Source of the DNA: Pleurostoma richardsiae
Taxonomy: Eukaryota; Ascomycota; Sordariomycetes; Calosphaeriales; Pleurostomataceae
Direction: 5' to 3'
Assembly: GCA_030052745.1 (NCBI GenBank)
Contig: JANBVO010000002.1
Coordinates: forward strand, 1,426,001-1,490,000
Length of the DNA: 64,000 nucleotides
The notes beneath the pieces were generated by a model. The model was not told where the DNA came from, did not search any database, and was given only the letters and a program-made list of their open reading frames with translations. The position numbers were made by a program, and so were the translations under genes. Shown one piece after another: positions 46,342-56,866 of this stretch. Every line of letters begins with the position of its first letter. The first letter of the stretch is position 1.

Positions 46342-47004
46342 ATGGACACCCTGCCCCCCGAGCTTCTTGCACAGATCCTCCTCCTCCTCCCCCGCGCCTG
46401 CCTCCCTTCCCTGCGCCTCACCTGCACCGCCTTCGACGCCGTCGCGGCCCCGCCGCTCTTCCGGCCCCTGGCCCCCTTCCTGCTCGACCCCCGGGCCGCA
46501 GAGGACCGCCTCGCCCGGGCCGCGGGGAACCCCCTGCTGCGGCCCGTCTCGCTGTGGGACGCGGGCACGGCGGTGCCGCAGGACATGCAGGAGGAGCCGG
46601 GGTTCCTGGGGGCGCTGTTCGCCGGGGTGGCTGGGAGGCCGTGGGGGAAGAAGAGGAGGGCAGGCGGGATGGATGGGGAGGATGGGGGGGAGGGGGAGGT
46701 GCTGACGGCGCGGAATTTTGGAGTGCTGGTGGGCAGAGAGGAAGTGACGGAGGAGAGGGTGCTGGCGGCGCAGTTCATGTACGGGATGTACATGTGGCAC
46801 GTCATGGTCGGCCGGCCGGGAGAGCAAGGGGGCGAGGAAGACGGTGTTAGTCGTGTGGAGCGGTTCGCGAGCTGTGAGTCCGCCATCGACGGCACAACTA
46901 TCCCTGAAAGCGTGTTGGTTGGCGTCGCTGACCGATCTCAAGGGCGGCCGGGTATCGCAGTCCGGCATGAGCTGCCAAGCTCCCTCGAGGGAGGTAAACT
47001 ATAG
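46342..47004 (+). CDS. F-box protein, short
   Basis: One exon as read, 220 residues. The N-terminus MDTLPPELLAQILLLLPRACLPSLRLTCTAF is an F-box (LPPEL...I...L...LRL.C..F). F-box proteins pair with Skp1 to bring substrates to SCF ubiquitin ligases. Past residue 50 the protein is Gly/Glu-rich with no repeats, which is short for an F-box substrate receptor. A 3' intron near the GEEDG/VSRV junction (about 46845) could replace the tail; its end is unclear. Function beyond Skp1 binding is unknown. Confidence 0.7.
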   Translation: MDTLPPELLAQILLLLPRACLPSLRLTCTAFDAVAAPPLFRPLAPFLLDPRAAEDRLARAAGNPLLRPVSLWDAGTAVPQDMQEEPGFLGALFAGVAGRPWGKKRRAGGMDGEDGGEGEVLTARNFGVLVGREEVTEERVLAAQFMYGMYMWHVMVGRPGEQGGEEDGVSRVERFASCESAIDGTTIPESVLVGVADRSQGRPGIAVRHELPSSLEGGKL

Positions 47005-47434
47005 CAAGATAGAGAGGGAACGCGTATGTGTAAAACTAATTCTTTTTCATTATGTTCATCGGGTGACTCATGTATATATGCTATTCGTCTGATACTCCCG
47101 CCCAACCCCCTATGCAAGACGTTTCGAGTTCCATTAACCATTAGCCTCACGACTGAACGCCGACTAACAATGCCCTCAACATGTTCCCGTGTCCTCTTCC
47201 AGGATCGACGAACAACGCCCCTAAACTCCAGCTGTGTAAATGTGGGCCACCCGACAGCGTCGTTATTACAAAGTGTTCTAGTGCCAAGAGCCTCTCACTC
47301 GTCTCATCATAGGAGACGTGGGCTCGTAAGGGTATATAACCAAGAAGTGAAATGATGCATGACGCGGGCGATGTCTGACAAGAAAGTGACTGATGCTCCA
47401 AACTCCGATCCATTGATCAAGGAATGCAGGTAGT
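47005..47434. other. Intergenic, tail-to-tail
   Basis: About 430 bases between the F-box gene (+) and the GPI protein gene (-). Nothing else is seen. Confidence 0.6.
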
Positions 47435-48236
47435 TTAGAGCATGGCAGCAGCCAGCAGACCAACGGCTGCCAGGGCGCCGCCGACCTTGTTCGCCGAGGC
47501 ACCGGCAGTGGCGATGCCCGAGGGCAGCGTCGTCGTCGTGGTCGGGCTGATGGGGGTGGCGGTCGCCGAGCCGGTGGTGATGGTGCCGTTCGCCGGGGGC
47601 GGGAGGATGCTAGAGCTGGCACCAGTGCTCAGGGGCGGCGGGCAGTACGTGGTGGTCGATGTCAGCAGGGTGGTGATGGTCTCAGACGGCAGCACGAAGG
47701 TGGAGGTTGTCGACTCGGGGCACGGAGTCGTGGTGGTGACGGTGGTGTTGGCGGGAACAGAGACGGTGGTCGAGGTGGCTGAAACGCTCGACGTGCTGCT
47801 TACGGAGGTGCTGGTGGCCGTGTAGGTCGGCGTGCAGACATCCGAAGGCAGGGTGAAGGTCCCGTTGGCGTTGCCCGAGCTGCCGTAGACGATGCAGTTC
47901 TTGGAGCAGGCAGCGTCGCCGCTAGTCTTCGAAGTCTCCCAGCAAGGAGAGAAGGCAAGTCCAATAGGAGGCTCGCCGTCAAGATTCTGAATGTTCTGTC
48001 AGTTGCCGCGCGGTCAACTAAGGGATGTTCGGGGAGGGACGTACGTCGTTGCAGTTACCGGGTTGGCCGATGCTGTCGGAGTTGCAGCGGATGATGATGT
48101 TGGTTCCCAGGGAGTCGCCGGCACAGTATGCTGCGTTGGGTTTTGCGCAGTGGTACTTGCCGTCGGTCTCGTTGTAGGTTGCCTGGGCACTGGCCAGGGC
48201 CGCAGAAGCAGCGAGGATGAGAGCGGTTGTCTTCAT
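47435..48236 (-). CDS. Cysteine-containing GPI-anchored cell-wall protein
   Basis: Exons 48236-48045 and 47995-47435 give 250 residues; the 49-base intron (donor GTACGT, branch CTGAC) joins GNCND to NIQNLDG in phase 0. A signal peptide (TTALILAASAALASA) is followed by a Cys-rich folded part of about 105 residues: YHCAKPNAAYCAGDS, IIIRCNSD, CND, AFSPCWETS, ACSKNCIVYG. Then come a Ser/Thr/Pro-rich stalk and a hydrophobic C-terminus (NKVGGALAAVGLLAAAML) with a small-residue cleavage site, typical of GPI attachment. It probably sits in the cell wall or plasma membrane. I do not recognise the cysteine domain beyond similar fungal secreted proteins. Confidence 0.88.
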
Positions 48237-48469
48237 TGTGGATGGTGAGACGAGAGACTTCTCAGGTGCTTCAGGGAGGCGAGTTGTGAGTGATATTGGA
48301 CGATAAGATGTTGATGTATTTGATCAGAGAGAAGCGAGTGACTGCTCTGATATTGTCGATTGCTTGTACCAACGAAGGACGATGGTGTGAAGCAGGTATG
48401 TGTGCTCTTGAGTGTATGATGGATGTGAATAGACGGAGAAGGGGATCGAGAGGCGAGGGAGGTGATCTG

Positions 48470-48477
48470 TATATATA
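48470..48477 (-). promoter_or_regulatory. TATA-like element for the GPI protein gene
   Basis: TATATATA within a GTATATATAC palindrome, 234 bases upstream of the GPI gene's ATG. The distance is long, so it is only a candidate. Confidence 0.3.
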
Positions 48478-48821
48478 CAAAGAGCGAGAGACGACCTACG
48501 GTTGGGCATGACTTACATCGACAAACGAGCGGATGGCCTTGGAAACATCTGGAGACGATTGATGAGCCAAGGGGCTGGGGACCCTGTCATCAATCTGCCT
48601 CGGTGCCAGCTGCCGGCCAGGGGCTGTGAGCAATGAGCGCCCGTCGTGTGAGGGAACACGAGGCTGGTGAGCATTTGGCTGCCCAATCGCCGCTCGTTAG
48701 GACCCGGCAGGGTCTGCTGGTGCCGTCTGGAGACAAAGACCGACACCCGCCAGTCACTCCAGAGTGACGCCACCTGCGAACTGGCGATGGCAGTCGTGCA
48801 AAACCCCCGAGGTTGGGCCCA

Positions 48822-48864
48822 CGGGTGCTGCGGGTGCGGGTGCAGGGTGCGGGTGCGGGTGCGG
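48822..48864 (+). repeat. G-rich (GGGTGC)n repeat, possible G-quadruplex
   Basis: Six GGG runs separated by three- or four-base TGC/TGCA loops, except one longer CTGC step near the start. The spacing fits the pattern for intramolecular G-quadruplexes. Confidence 0.75.
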
Positions 48865-49647
48865 CTTTACTCGATACGGCAGGGCACGCTACTGTCAGGG
48901 TCAAGGTTTTGCGCTGGGTGCCGAGATCGTGACCTCATTCGCTCTAGCCTCCTCTCCCAAAGTCCTCAGCCACCTGCCAGACGCGAGACGTAACGTCACA
49001 GGAGCTCTTCTTTTAGAACTCCCCCGGATGGTCGCTCTCGTATTGATGACTTGTCGGCAAAGTCTCTCGCATTCCAGCGCTCAACGGTTCGGTGTCTCGG
49101 CTCCGGATATCCAAGAGAGCACTTGCACTTTCTACTTGCTGTTCCGGTATGACTCGGTTGTACGAGAGAGACATCGTACCCGTCGGTCGAATTATCTCGC
49201 CTCTGGGGGAGATGGACCCCTTTGCGACGTCGAAATCGAGTGTCCCTTCATATTTCTCTGTCTTATGCGTTGCCCAGCAGTAAAGCAAGATTTCATTGCA
49301 TAGAGGACCGTTTCACGGCCGTTCTCCGGGAACCTCCAGGGACTGCAGGCCCCTTCAATCAAGCTCGCGCAACCAACCATCAGCCAGAGCTTTTGCAGGT
49401 AGCCTGTGATGATCCCCGTCCGTCCCCCGGTCAAGCGCTGTTTTAGTTAGATCACACTGCCATTTAGACTCGCCATATGCCCTTCCCCGCTTTGCTTTGC
49501 TTCTTTTGGGGAGATTTGAAAAGCCGGTGATAGCACAGGGCTGTCTTATGCGCTGCCTTCTGCAACTGCCCATTCGCTGGTGGCCTGGACATGGTACATC
49601 GACAGTCTGTAGATTGTACGCATGGAGGTACTGTACAGCTAGACAGA

Positions 49648-49686
49648 GCAGCAACAGCAGCAGCAACAGCAGCAGCAGCAGCAGCC
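49648..49686. repeat. CAG/CAA microsatellite
   Basis: A run of about 13 CAG or CAA triplets in an intergenic context. Confidence 0.9.
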
Positions 49687-51026
49687 AGATGCTGCATGAC
49701 GCGCGACGGAGGCGATGCTGCAGAGTCAGTCTCGACGCTAGCCACTCTCCAGTATCGGCGCTGCCGTGCAGTTAATCCGCATAGACGGACAGACGGACAA
49801 AGAAGATCGTTGGATGCTGCAAGAGCCGCCGAGGCTCAGAAGGTTCCATGCAGGAGGCAACCGGCCGACGCAGAGATGCCGCCGGATCTCGCCGCCACAA
49901 GGTGTGGCGCACATACTCACGCTACCAGCAGGATGGAGACTGTGGCGACTAACGTTACCAAGCGCAGCGCCCGTTCTAAGAATAGCCACAAGGGTTTTTT
50001 GACACACGGCACGGTACCTCCGGGCTGAGATTTGCATTTTCCCATCGATGGAGAGAGCTCCTTCGCCCATCCAGCCTTAACGCATGCGTCGTTGCTCTGT
50101 GCTTTTCAGCTGGCCAGCCCTACCTTCACGCACAGAACTGACTCAGCCAACGCCTGAGTTTCAACAGTCTTCGGAGAGCCTCGCTCTTCACTCATGCCCT
50201 CAGTTGAGAATCCCTTTTCCGCGTTTTGACGCCGTTGACAAATCCAGCCATGTCTTTCTTACTCCTCAGTCGAACACGAAGTTGGCCCGACGACCGTTCT
50301 AGCGCACTTTAGAGATGACCCGCCGTCAGCATCAGTAGCGGCAGGAGGTGGCAGGTTTTCGGAAAACAGCCCGGCAGACCAGTGGAATAAGGTGCTTCCC
50401 GCGGGCCGCGGAGAGAGCGCCTGCTACTCGACGTCATGGGACTGACTATGCGGAGCCGCGGTGCGAACGATTGCCGATTCTGGCAAGAGAAGCTTCCTGG
50501 TCAGCTGCGCGGATGGCCATTTCTGGATAGCTTCAACCCGGGCGACAGCAATGCTACGAATAGTTGCTCTTGGCAGTCCAGCGATGTGCCTTCTGCAATG
50601 GTATACGAGTTCAACCTGCGGCAGCAGGTATCCGGACGGGGCCCTGCCTCCCAGGGTCTGTACCCAACGGCGCATTTCTGCCGAGTACGACCCGTCTCAA
50701 TCTCTTTCCGAGAGCAACTTCGGAGAATGGAACGAAGCCGGGGTTGCAGCAATATCGTATTCTTCAAGCATGTGACGGGGTTCAGTTACCGGGTAAGATC
50801 ATCTGTCAACTCGCGTCCTGATTCTAAATGCTTTTCCCTGTCCAGTCGGACAATGCGGAATGCAGAGTGAAGAAAGGCAATCCGCGTTCTCTCTGCTTCA
50901 TCATTCATGTCACCAAACTTTTCTCTCCATCCAGAAACACCAAACAGGAAGTCAGAGCCCATTCCCAATCTCCTCTGGGTGGTTAGGCCTCGTGAGGAGG
51001 CGCTAGTGACGCGACGTGCGTGCCAT

Positions 51027-52624
51027 TCACAGCTCGTCCTCACCGGTGCTGGACAAGCTCAGCGGGCCTTTCTTAACCATGATGCTCATGATCTCATAGA
51101 GCGCATCGGCAGCCGCCATCGTGGTGTGCTCGGCGTTGGTGTCGTATGCAGGCTGTAGCAAGGATAGGTCAGCAAACTGCAACTCGAGCGGCCAACCCCT
51201 CGTTGGTTTGCATTTCGGGAAGGTGCGCATGTGACTTACAGCAACCTCGACAACGTCGGCGGCGATGATGTTGATCCCGTCAAGGCCGCGCAGGATCGTT
51301 CGGAGCTCTCTGGTCGACCACCCCCCCGTCTCCGGGGTGCCAGTGGCAGGGGCGACTATAACTGATCAATGATCCCATCTCAGATCGTCAACAAGTGGGA
51401 TTGGCAACTTACACGCAGGGTCAAGCGTGTCGATGTCAAGTGACAGGTACACCGGGTTCTTGGTGCCCACACGCTCCCTGATCCTCTTGATGATACCATC
51501 GGTGCCGATAGTGTCGACCTCACGAGCCTCGACGATCTCGAAGCCGCAGTAGCCGTCGTTGTCGTAGTCGCTAGGACCACTGAGCGTCGTGCGGATGCCC
51601 GCGTGGATGTTGGTGTCATTCTTGAGCAAGCCCTCCTGGGCGGCATGGTAGAAGTACGTGCCATGGTTGATGCTGGCCACCTCGGAAGGCGAACCGCCGA
51701 AGACCTTGGGCCGCCCTTCTCTTGTGTCAGCTCAAGCATGTTATCGCTTCTCGCTTTAGTACGCTTACAGGTGTCAAGATGGCTGTCGAAGTGGATAACC
51801 GACACCGGGCCGTAGGCGCGGTTGATTGATCTCAGAAGAGGCAGGGTGATGGTGTGGTCTCCACCGAGGGTGATTACTCGGGGCAGAGTCTTGCCCTTCT
51901 TGGCCGGTCCGACCTTGTCGGCATCCGTCTCCGGAGAGCGTGACAGGATGCTGTAGTGGCCCTCCTCGATCTGGTGCAGCGCGAAGGTGTTGTCATACCT
52001 ACCGTCACTTGTCAGCTTCGGGGGAACAGGCCACGAAAGGGTCTGACCTACGAGGTGACAGGGATATCACCGCAGTCAATGACCTTGGCCCAGCTGTTGA
52101 ACGGGTTCGTGTCAAGGGGCACGTTGTATCCACCGCTGTTTGCAGTCAGACTCTTGATTCATTGCCTGGACTATAAAGGCAAGACACATACTAGAGGTTC
52201 AGTCGACGCGACCCCTGACGGATACCGGAAGGACCAAACCGAGCGCCAGGACGGTACGAGGTACCGGTGTCGAAAGGAGCGCCTTAGCTACAGTCAGCAA
52301 CGCAATTCTCTGCAAGAGCGTTCCTCAAAGCAATATACCAATAAATGCAATATCATAGCTGACGTCCTTCTGGGCGAGACACTGCGCATACGGTAGGCGG
52401 CCGAAGGTAGAGATGCCAGAGAAGACCGAGTCAGCCTACACAGCGTCAGCGGAGCTCCAGGAGTCGTGCGGCGAGCGGCTGCAGACCTGTGTGCCGCCGT
52501 CGCCCGGCAGAGTGTTGTACCACAGCGACTGATGAGGGCCAGAGATAGATTTCTGGGCGGCGTGATCGCCGTGGGCCGAGGCCGCGGCAGCCCAGAGCAG
52601 GGCGAGATAGCTTTTGCTGAGCAT
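51027..52624 (-). CDS. Secreted agmatinase/ureohydrolase (arginase family)
   Basis: Eight exons: 52624-52487, 52435-52339, 52282-52192, 52135-52052, 51998-51769, 51715-51413, 51355-51240 and 51152-51027, together 394 residues. Every join restores family sequence: IAFIG-APFDTG, LNLY-GGYN, PVTS-YDNTF, DTW-RPKVFGG, DPA-FAPATG, EVA-PAYDT. A signal peptide ([17 protein letters not shown]) starts the protein. Binuclear manganese ligands are in place: GGDHTITLP (His185), HFDSHLDT (Asp208, His210, Asp212), SLDIDTLDP (Asp307, Asp309). Agmatinases cleave agmatine to putrescine and urea. Related fungal secreted enzymes may use other guanidino substrates. Intron 1 has the unusual donor GTCTGC but a good GCTGAC branch site; retaining it would give an early stop. 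The gene is isolated, so no pathway context exists. Confidence 0.92.
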
Positions 52625-55600
52625 GATGGATAGCAGACGAATCGGTGAGCAAGATGCAGAAGGACAAGCAGGGTCCGAGGAGCTTGGGCACCCAGACGAG
52701 CTTTATCATCCAAGAGCTGCTGCTAGTCCCGGCAATTCTGTCTTTGGGATTGGCAGATACTCCTCGTCATGTCTGCAGTAGCGGCCGGAGACTCCATGAC
52801 CGGCATGAATCTCAGAGCACTGCGCTCTGCGACATGTCATGTCACTGATTCCTCTTAGGTAAATGCGAGCCCTCATCGCTTGGGATGACATCGCTGCCGT
52901 ATGCGGGGCATCAGAGATAAAGGGAATCACTGCGAGCTTGCCAGCTGTCCCGGCAGGGTCGCAGGGGAGCAAGGCGGTGCCATTGGCCAATCGCTAACTG
53001 CGATCACCTCACCTTAAGGTTATCCCACGTTCGGGAGTGACCTAATTGGCGATGCTAATGGATTCCAGCAGCCATAAGATCGCGGGGAGCAAATCGGCTT
53101 GTGTGCTCCTGTACCACCATACTGATGACGAGAGTCGAAATAATAGCGGAGCAGCCAAACGGTCGTTTACGTCGGTGGGGGAGATAAGCATGGACGCCGT
53201 CCCTGTACCGGCGCCGATAAGAACACTCCGAACAAGCTCAACTTCCGGGCGATGCTCGGAGAGCACATGGCTTTTCAGCCCGAGGAAATGTGCATGCTAT
53301 GAATAATGGGAAAGTGTCTTGCCTGCCCGGCTGTTTGGTAAAGCTATGACTCTTGGATTCGGTATATATCTCACCTGGTCCCCCTCCAAAGACATCGTCT
53401 GAAGCACGGAGGGACCCGAGCTAGTGGTTGGCAACACCCTTATCTGGGCGCCTTCCATGAGCGATTTCGGCATCCGGTCTGTCGGATCAGCGATTGAATC
53501 GTTAGCTCCCTCAGTCAAGCGTGGAAGGCATTTCTCAGGACCAAGTCTGTCTGAGGATCATGGCCATGACTAACTCAATGCACACGGCTTCCCTTATCTA
53601 GCGGCTTTGCATCTCTCCAGAATCTCCAGATCCGAGGCATAGGAAGCCCACAAATCGAGAGCTCACTGAAGCCATGAGGATATAATGAGGATATAACCCA
53701 AGAAGCCGCGATGCTTGCTCTGGGAAACTTTGCATAAAGGCTGAAGCTGGCCTGCCTGGCACGCACCAGGCACCCCAACCTCTGCAACGCATCAGCTGTA
53801 GCAAGCCTCTCTTGCCAATCCTTGCACTCCCGCTTGGATAGGTTGCGATTTGATCGAGAACTCGTTCGCCATGGCACAAAGTCATGGCTATGCTAGCCAT
53901 GCCTATCCGCCACAAGGAGTTGCTTGGACGTCAGCTTGGAACTTGACGTGAGGGCCGAATAACAAGGGTGGGTCACTCCAAGGGGATTGCAACCTGCCGT
54001 GCAGTCCGGAAGCGTGTCGACCGGTGATCGGGGGTCAGGACCGGCGCCAGTTTCGCGTGTGGATGATACGGCTATCCAGTACTCTGAGCTCCGGAGAGCC
54101 GATCGAGGCTTGTGCGCCGGTGATGACCGGGGTTCTACCGAAACCTTATCATGGTCGAGACGATCGGTTAGTTCCGGTGCCGAGCTCGCATGCTCTCCAT
54201 CTTCCCTACAGTCGACTTCATGGCGCCGAACTTGTCGAGCTGATCAGGTAATCGAGCTCCGACCATGCTGACTCGCGGCGGTGCGGCCGGCGGCATTTCT
54301 CTTTGGCTTTGGCCCTTTTAGAAAGCCTTAATTCTTGCAACCTCGTTCTGACTCGGTGGGTTTCGACTGAGTAGCGTATCAACGGACAGCATGGACCAGG
54401 AAGGGCCGCGCCGTCCCGAAGGCGAATGATGGCTCTCCTATCTAGGCTACTTTTGCAGCAACGTCCTGACGAAACGATCAGAGAGGTGACGGCCAGCTTG
54501 GCATGGATTCCAAGATCGAACGACGGTGACCCTTATATATAGCACTCTTTTGAAGGCCAAAGAACCTCTTTGGACACATGGGCAGCTAGCTATATGGGCC
54601 TTAGGGCCTGTGATCGCAATCATGTGCCCCAGCCGAACCCCAGGGCATCTGCGCACATACAGTGTAGCTTGGAACCTGGTGGTTGTGGTGCGGCAAAACA
54701 TGGTTTGTGCTCATCTAGAGGGTCCCTTCTCCTGCTCCTGCTCCTGATACTGGGCACTCCACGATACCAAGAGCAGCAGAGGCCTAAGAGTGCTCCGCTC
54801 GCCAGCGGCGGCTTCACCTTCCGCCGGCCTCACCTTCAGACATCTACCTCGGGGACCAGCGGTCGATATTCCATTCGCCGACGACTTTGCATGCTATGCA
54901 GGTCTTAGAAAAGGGCGGGTAGCCTTATGCAGCATCTTGCGAGTTGATTTGTCTAGTGCGCCGATGCTGCTGCACGATCTGTCCAATACGCAGTTAGAAT
55001 GAAGTTGTGAGCGGGCCTACGGTCTGCAACCTCTGTGAAATGCTTGCGCGGCAGCAGGAAGTGGTGAGGGGAAGAAGAAGCATGGAGCGACCGAGTCTGT
55101 AACAAATAAAGGTGACCAAGCATCGACGACGGCGCTGTGGCAATGGCAACGAGAGTATGCAGGGAGGCACTTGGCGCTCCCTGTTTCAGTCATCGTCTTG
55201 CCTGGCGAAGCTCATTCAGATGTCTTGGACGCGCAAGAATAAGACGAGGCGAATAGGAACGGGACAAGGAGAAACAAGCACAGGAAATGGCGACAGCTTG
55301 AATCCGCACGTATGAGTGCCCATAGGTTCTGATGCAACGAACCAGATGACGACCTGGTAAAATCGAGGTTAAATGTGGATTTAGGAGATGCAGGAGACGG
55401 ACCTCCCTATTATGCGCAGAAGAGAGGAGAAGATGGACAAACAGACAAACAGACCCCAGGGAAGGGAGGGCGACAGAGAATTGCTACTTTAGTGTCATGC
55501 ACGGCGATACCTGTGATCGTGCGCGGATGGATGATGGGATGATGATAACTGGAGGAGACGGCATTCCCTTTTTTTTTTCTGTTCTTTTCTTTTCTTGCTC

Positions 55601-56866
55601 GAGGCCAAGGTAACATGGCATTCGCTCCTGCCCTTTGGAGGCTGCGACGAGGGGGACGTGACAGGTGGGGGGTCGGTACGGAGTAAGGTAGGTAGGGAGG
55701 TACCTTGGGTATCTTGGCCCTTCCCTCGGCGAGGACATCGACGGTAGCAGCTCCTTCTCCTTGTGGCCCCTTCCTTTCTGGGGGGTGTGGATGAGTGCAA
55801 CAGGTGTTTTTCCATTCTGCACGTATTGATGTTCCATTTCTCTGTCCAATCCCGTCAACGTACGGAGTACCTGAGGTGAAGTAGCTCGAGGTACGCCTAC
55901 ATCATGTACTGTACGCATGGCCTGCGCGGAGCACGGATATGACTTGAGAGTAGAGTACAAGTCCATTTTTGTATATGGGCCATGTTGGCCCCCTCACTCG
56001 CCTCCAGCCTCCTTTTTTCGGTCATTTTCATCCCAGTTTTGGATCCGCCGGGCTGGGCCACCAGTGTCATCGCGAATCGGTACTTGCGGGCATCTTATTC
56101 CCTTACCTTAGTTTTTTCGTCTTTGTTGGAACGGACGACATCATCACTCGGTCTACTTGGTACTAGGGCCAACAGCAGGCCCCTCCGTCCAGGCGCAAGG
56201 TCTCGACTCCAACAACCTCGACGCATCCGTGACTGCTGCTGCATCTCTCAAAGGTCATGTACTGCCAGTCTATTGGCGTCCTGTGTCTTCCGCATCTGGT
56301 GACCGGCGTGAGCGCCGACCACTGAGCTTGCGACTGAACCACACAAGGTGTACTCAATATCTACTTGCCCTTACCTCATCCAGCATTTCACTGGGTGTTT
56401 TATATTCCCAATCCTGTCCCTCATTGCCGCACTTCCAGACGATTCGTTCCCTGCCGAGTAGAGCCCTCTACACCCTACCAAACGACCTCCCTCACCCACA
56501 CGACAACCACACGCTCTTCCACCGTCGACGCTGCGCTCTCGTCCCTCATTACAACCGAGTCCTACAGAATACCGGGAGTGTATAAGAGCACGAGTGTTTC
56601 ATTGTCAGATGTTCTGACCCGTGTACGATCGCGCTGGTGTCTTCGATAACGCAACGTTAGAGGAGTCCGCCCTGTTGCTCCTGACACCCCACGTGCCAGC
56701 CCTTCTTGTGTCGCCGCAAGACGATCCCCAAAACTTGTGTCGCAGCATCGCCTTACAGACGTCGACCATGAGAAGCTTCGTTAGGACCATCATTTCCAAG
56801 GCGCTGCATCAGTGAAGGGTATAGCCGGTCCTATCCTCGAACTTGGACCGCCAACAGGGAGCACAG
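52625..56866. other. Largest gene-free interval
   Basis: About 4.2 kb between the agmatinase (-) and the large disordered protein gene (+), so it holds both promoters. It contains the direct repeat ATGAGGATATA at about 53674-53695, a poly-T run at about 55569-55578, and TACGGAGTA motifs at 55677-55685 and 55861-55870. Open frames are short and random-looking. The 1 kb next to 56867 is CT-rich and may be a long leader. Confidence 0.5.
55861..55870. repeat. TACGGAGTAC motif copy
   Basis: An exact TACGGAGTAC. Other exact or one-off copies are at 24527, 42583, 55677 and, on the opposite strand as TACTCCGTAC-like forms, near 11237 and 14541. Confidence 0.7.

Larger units (their letters stand above)
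48237..51026. other. Intergenic, upstream of the GPI gene and 3' of agmatinase
   Basis: About 2.8 kb. A TATATATA run at 48470-48477 may serve the GPI gene (234 bases upstream of its ATG). A G-rich (GGGTGC)n stretch is at 48822-48864 and CAG repeats at 49648-49686. No gene is supported; the ORFs mapped here look like chance. Confidence 0.5.

Noticed and set aside
56843-56866. Earlier start for the large disordered protein
   Set aside because: The codon is TTG; the first ATG is at 56867.
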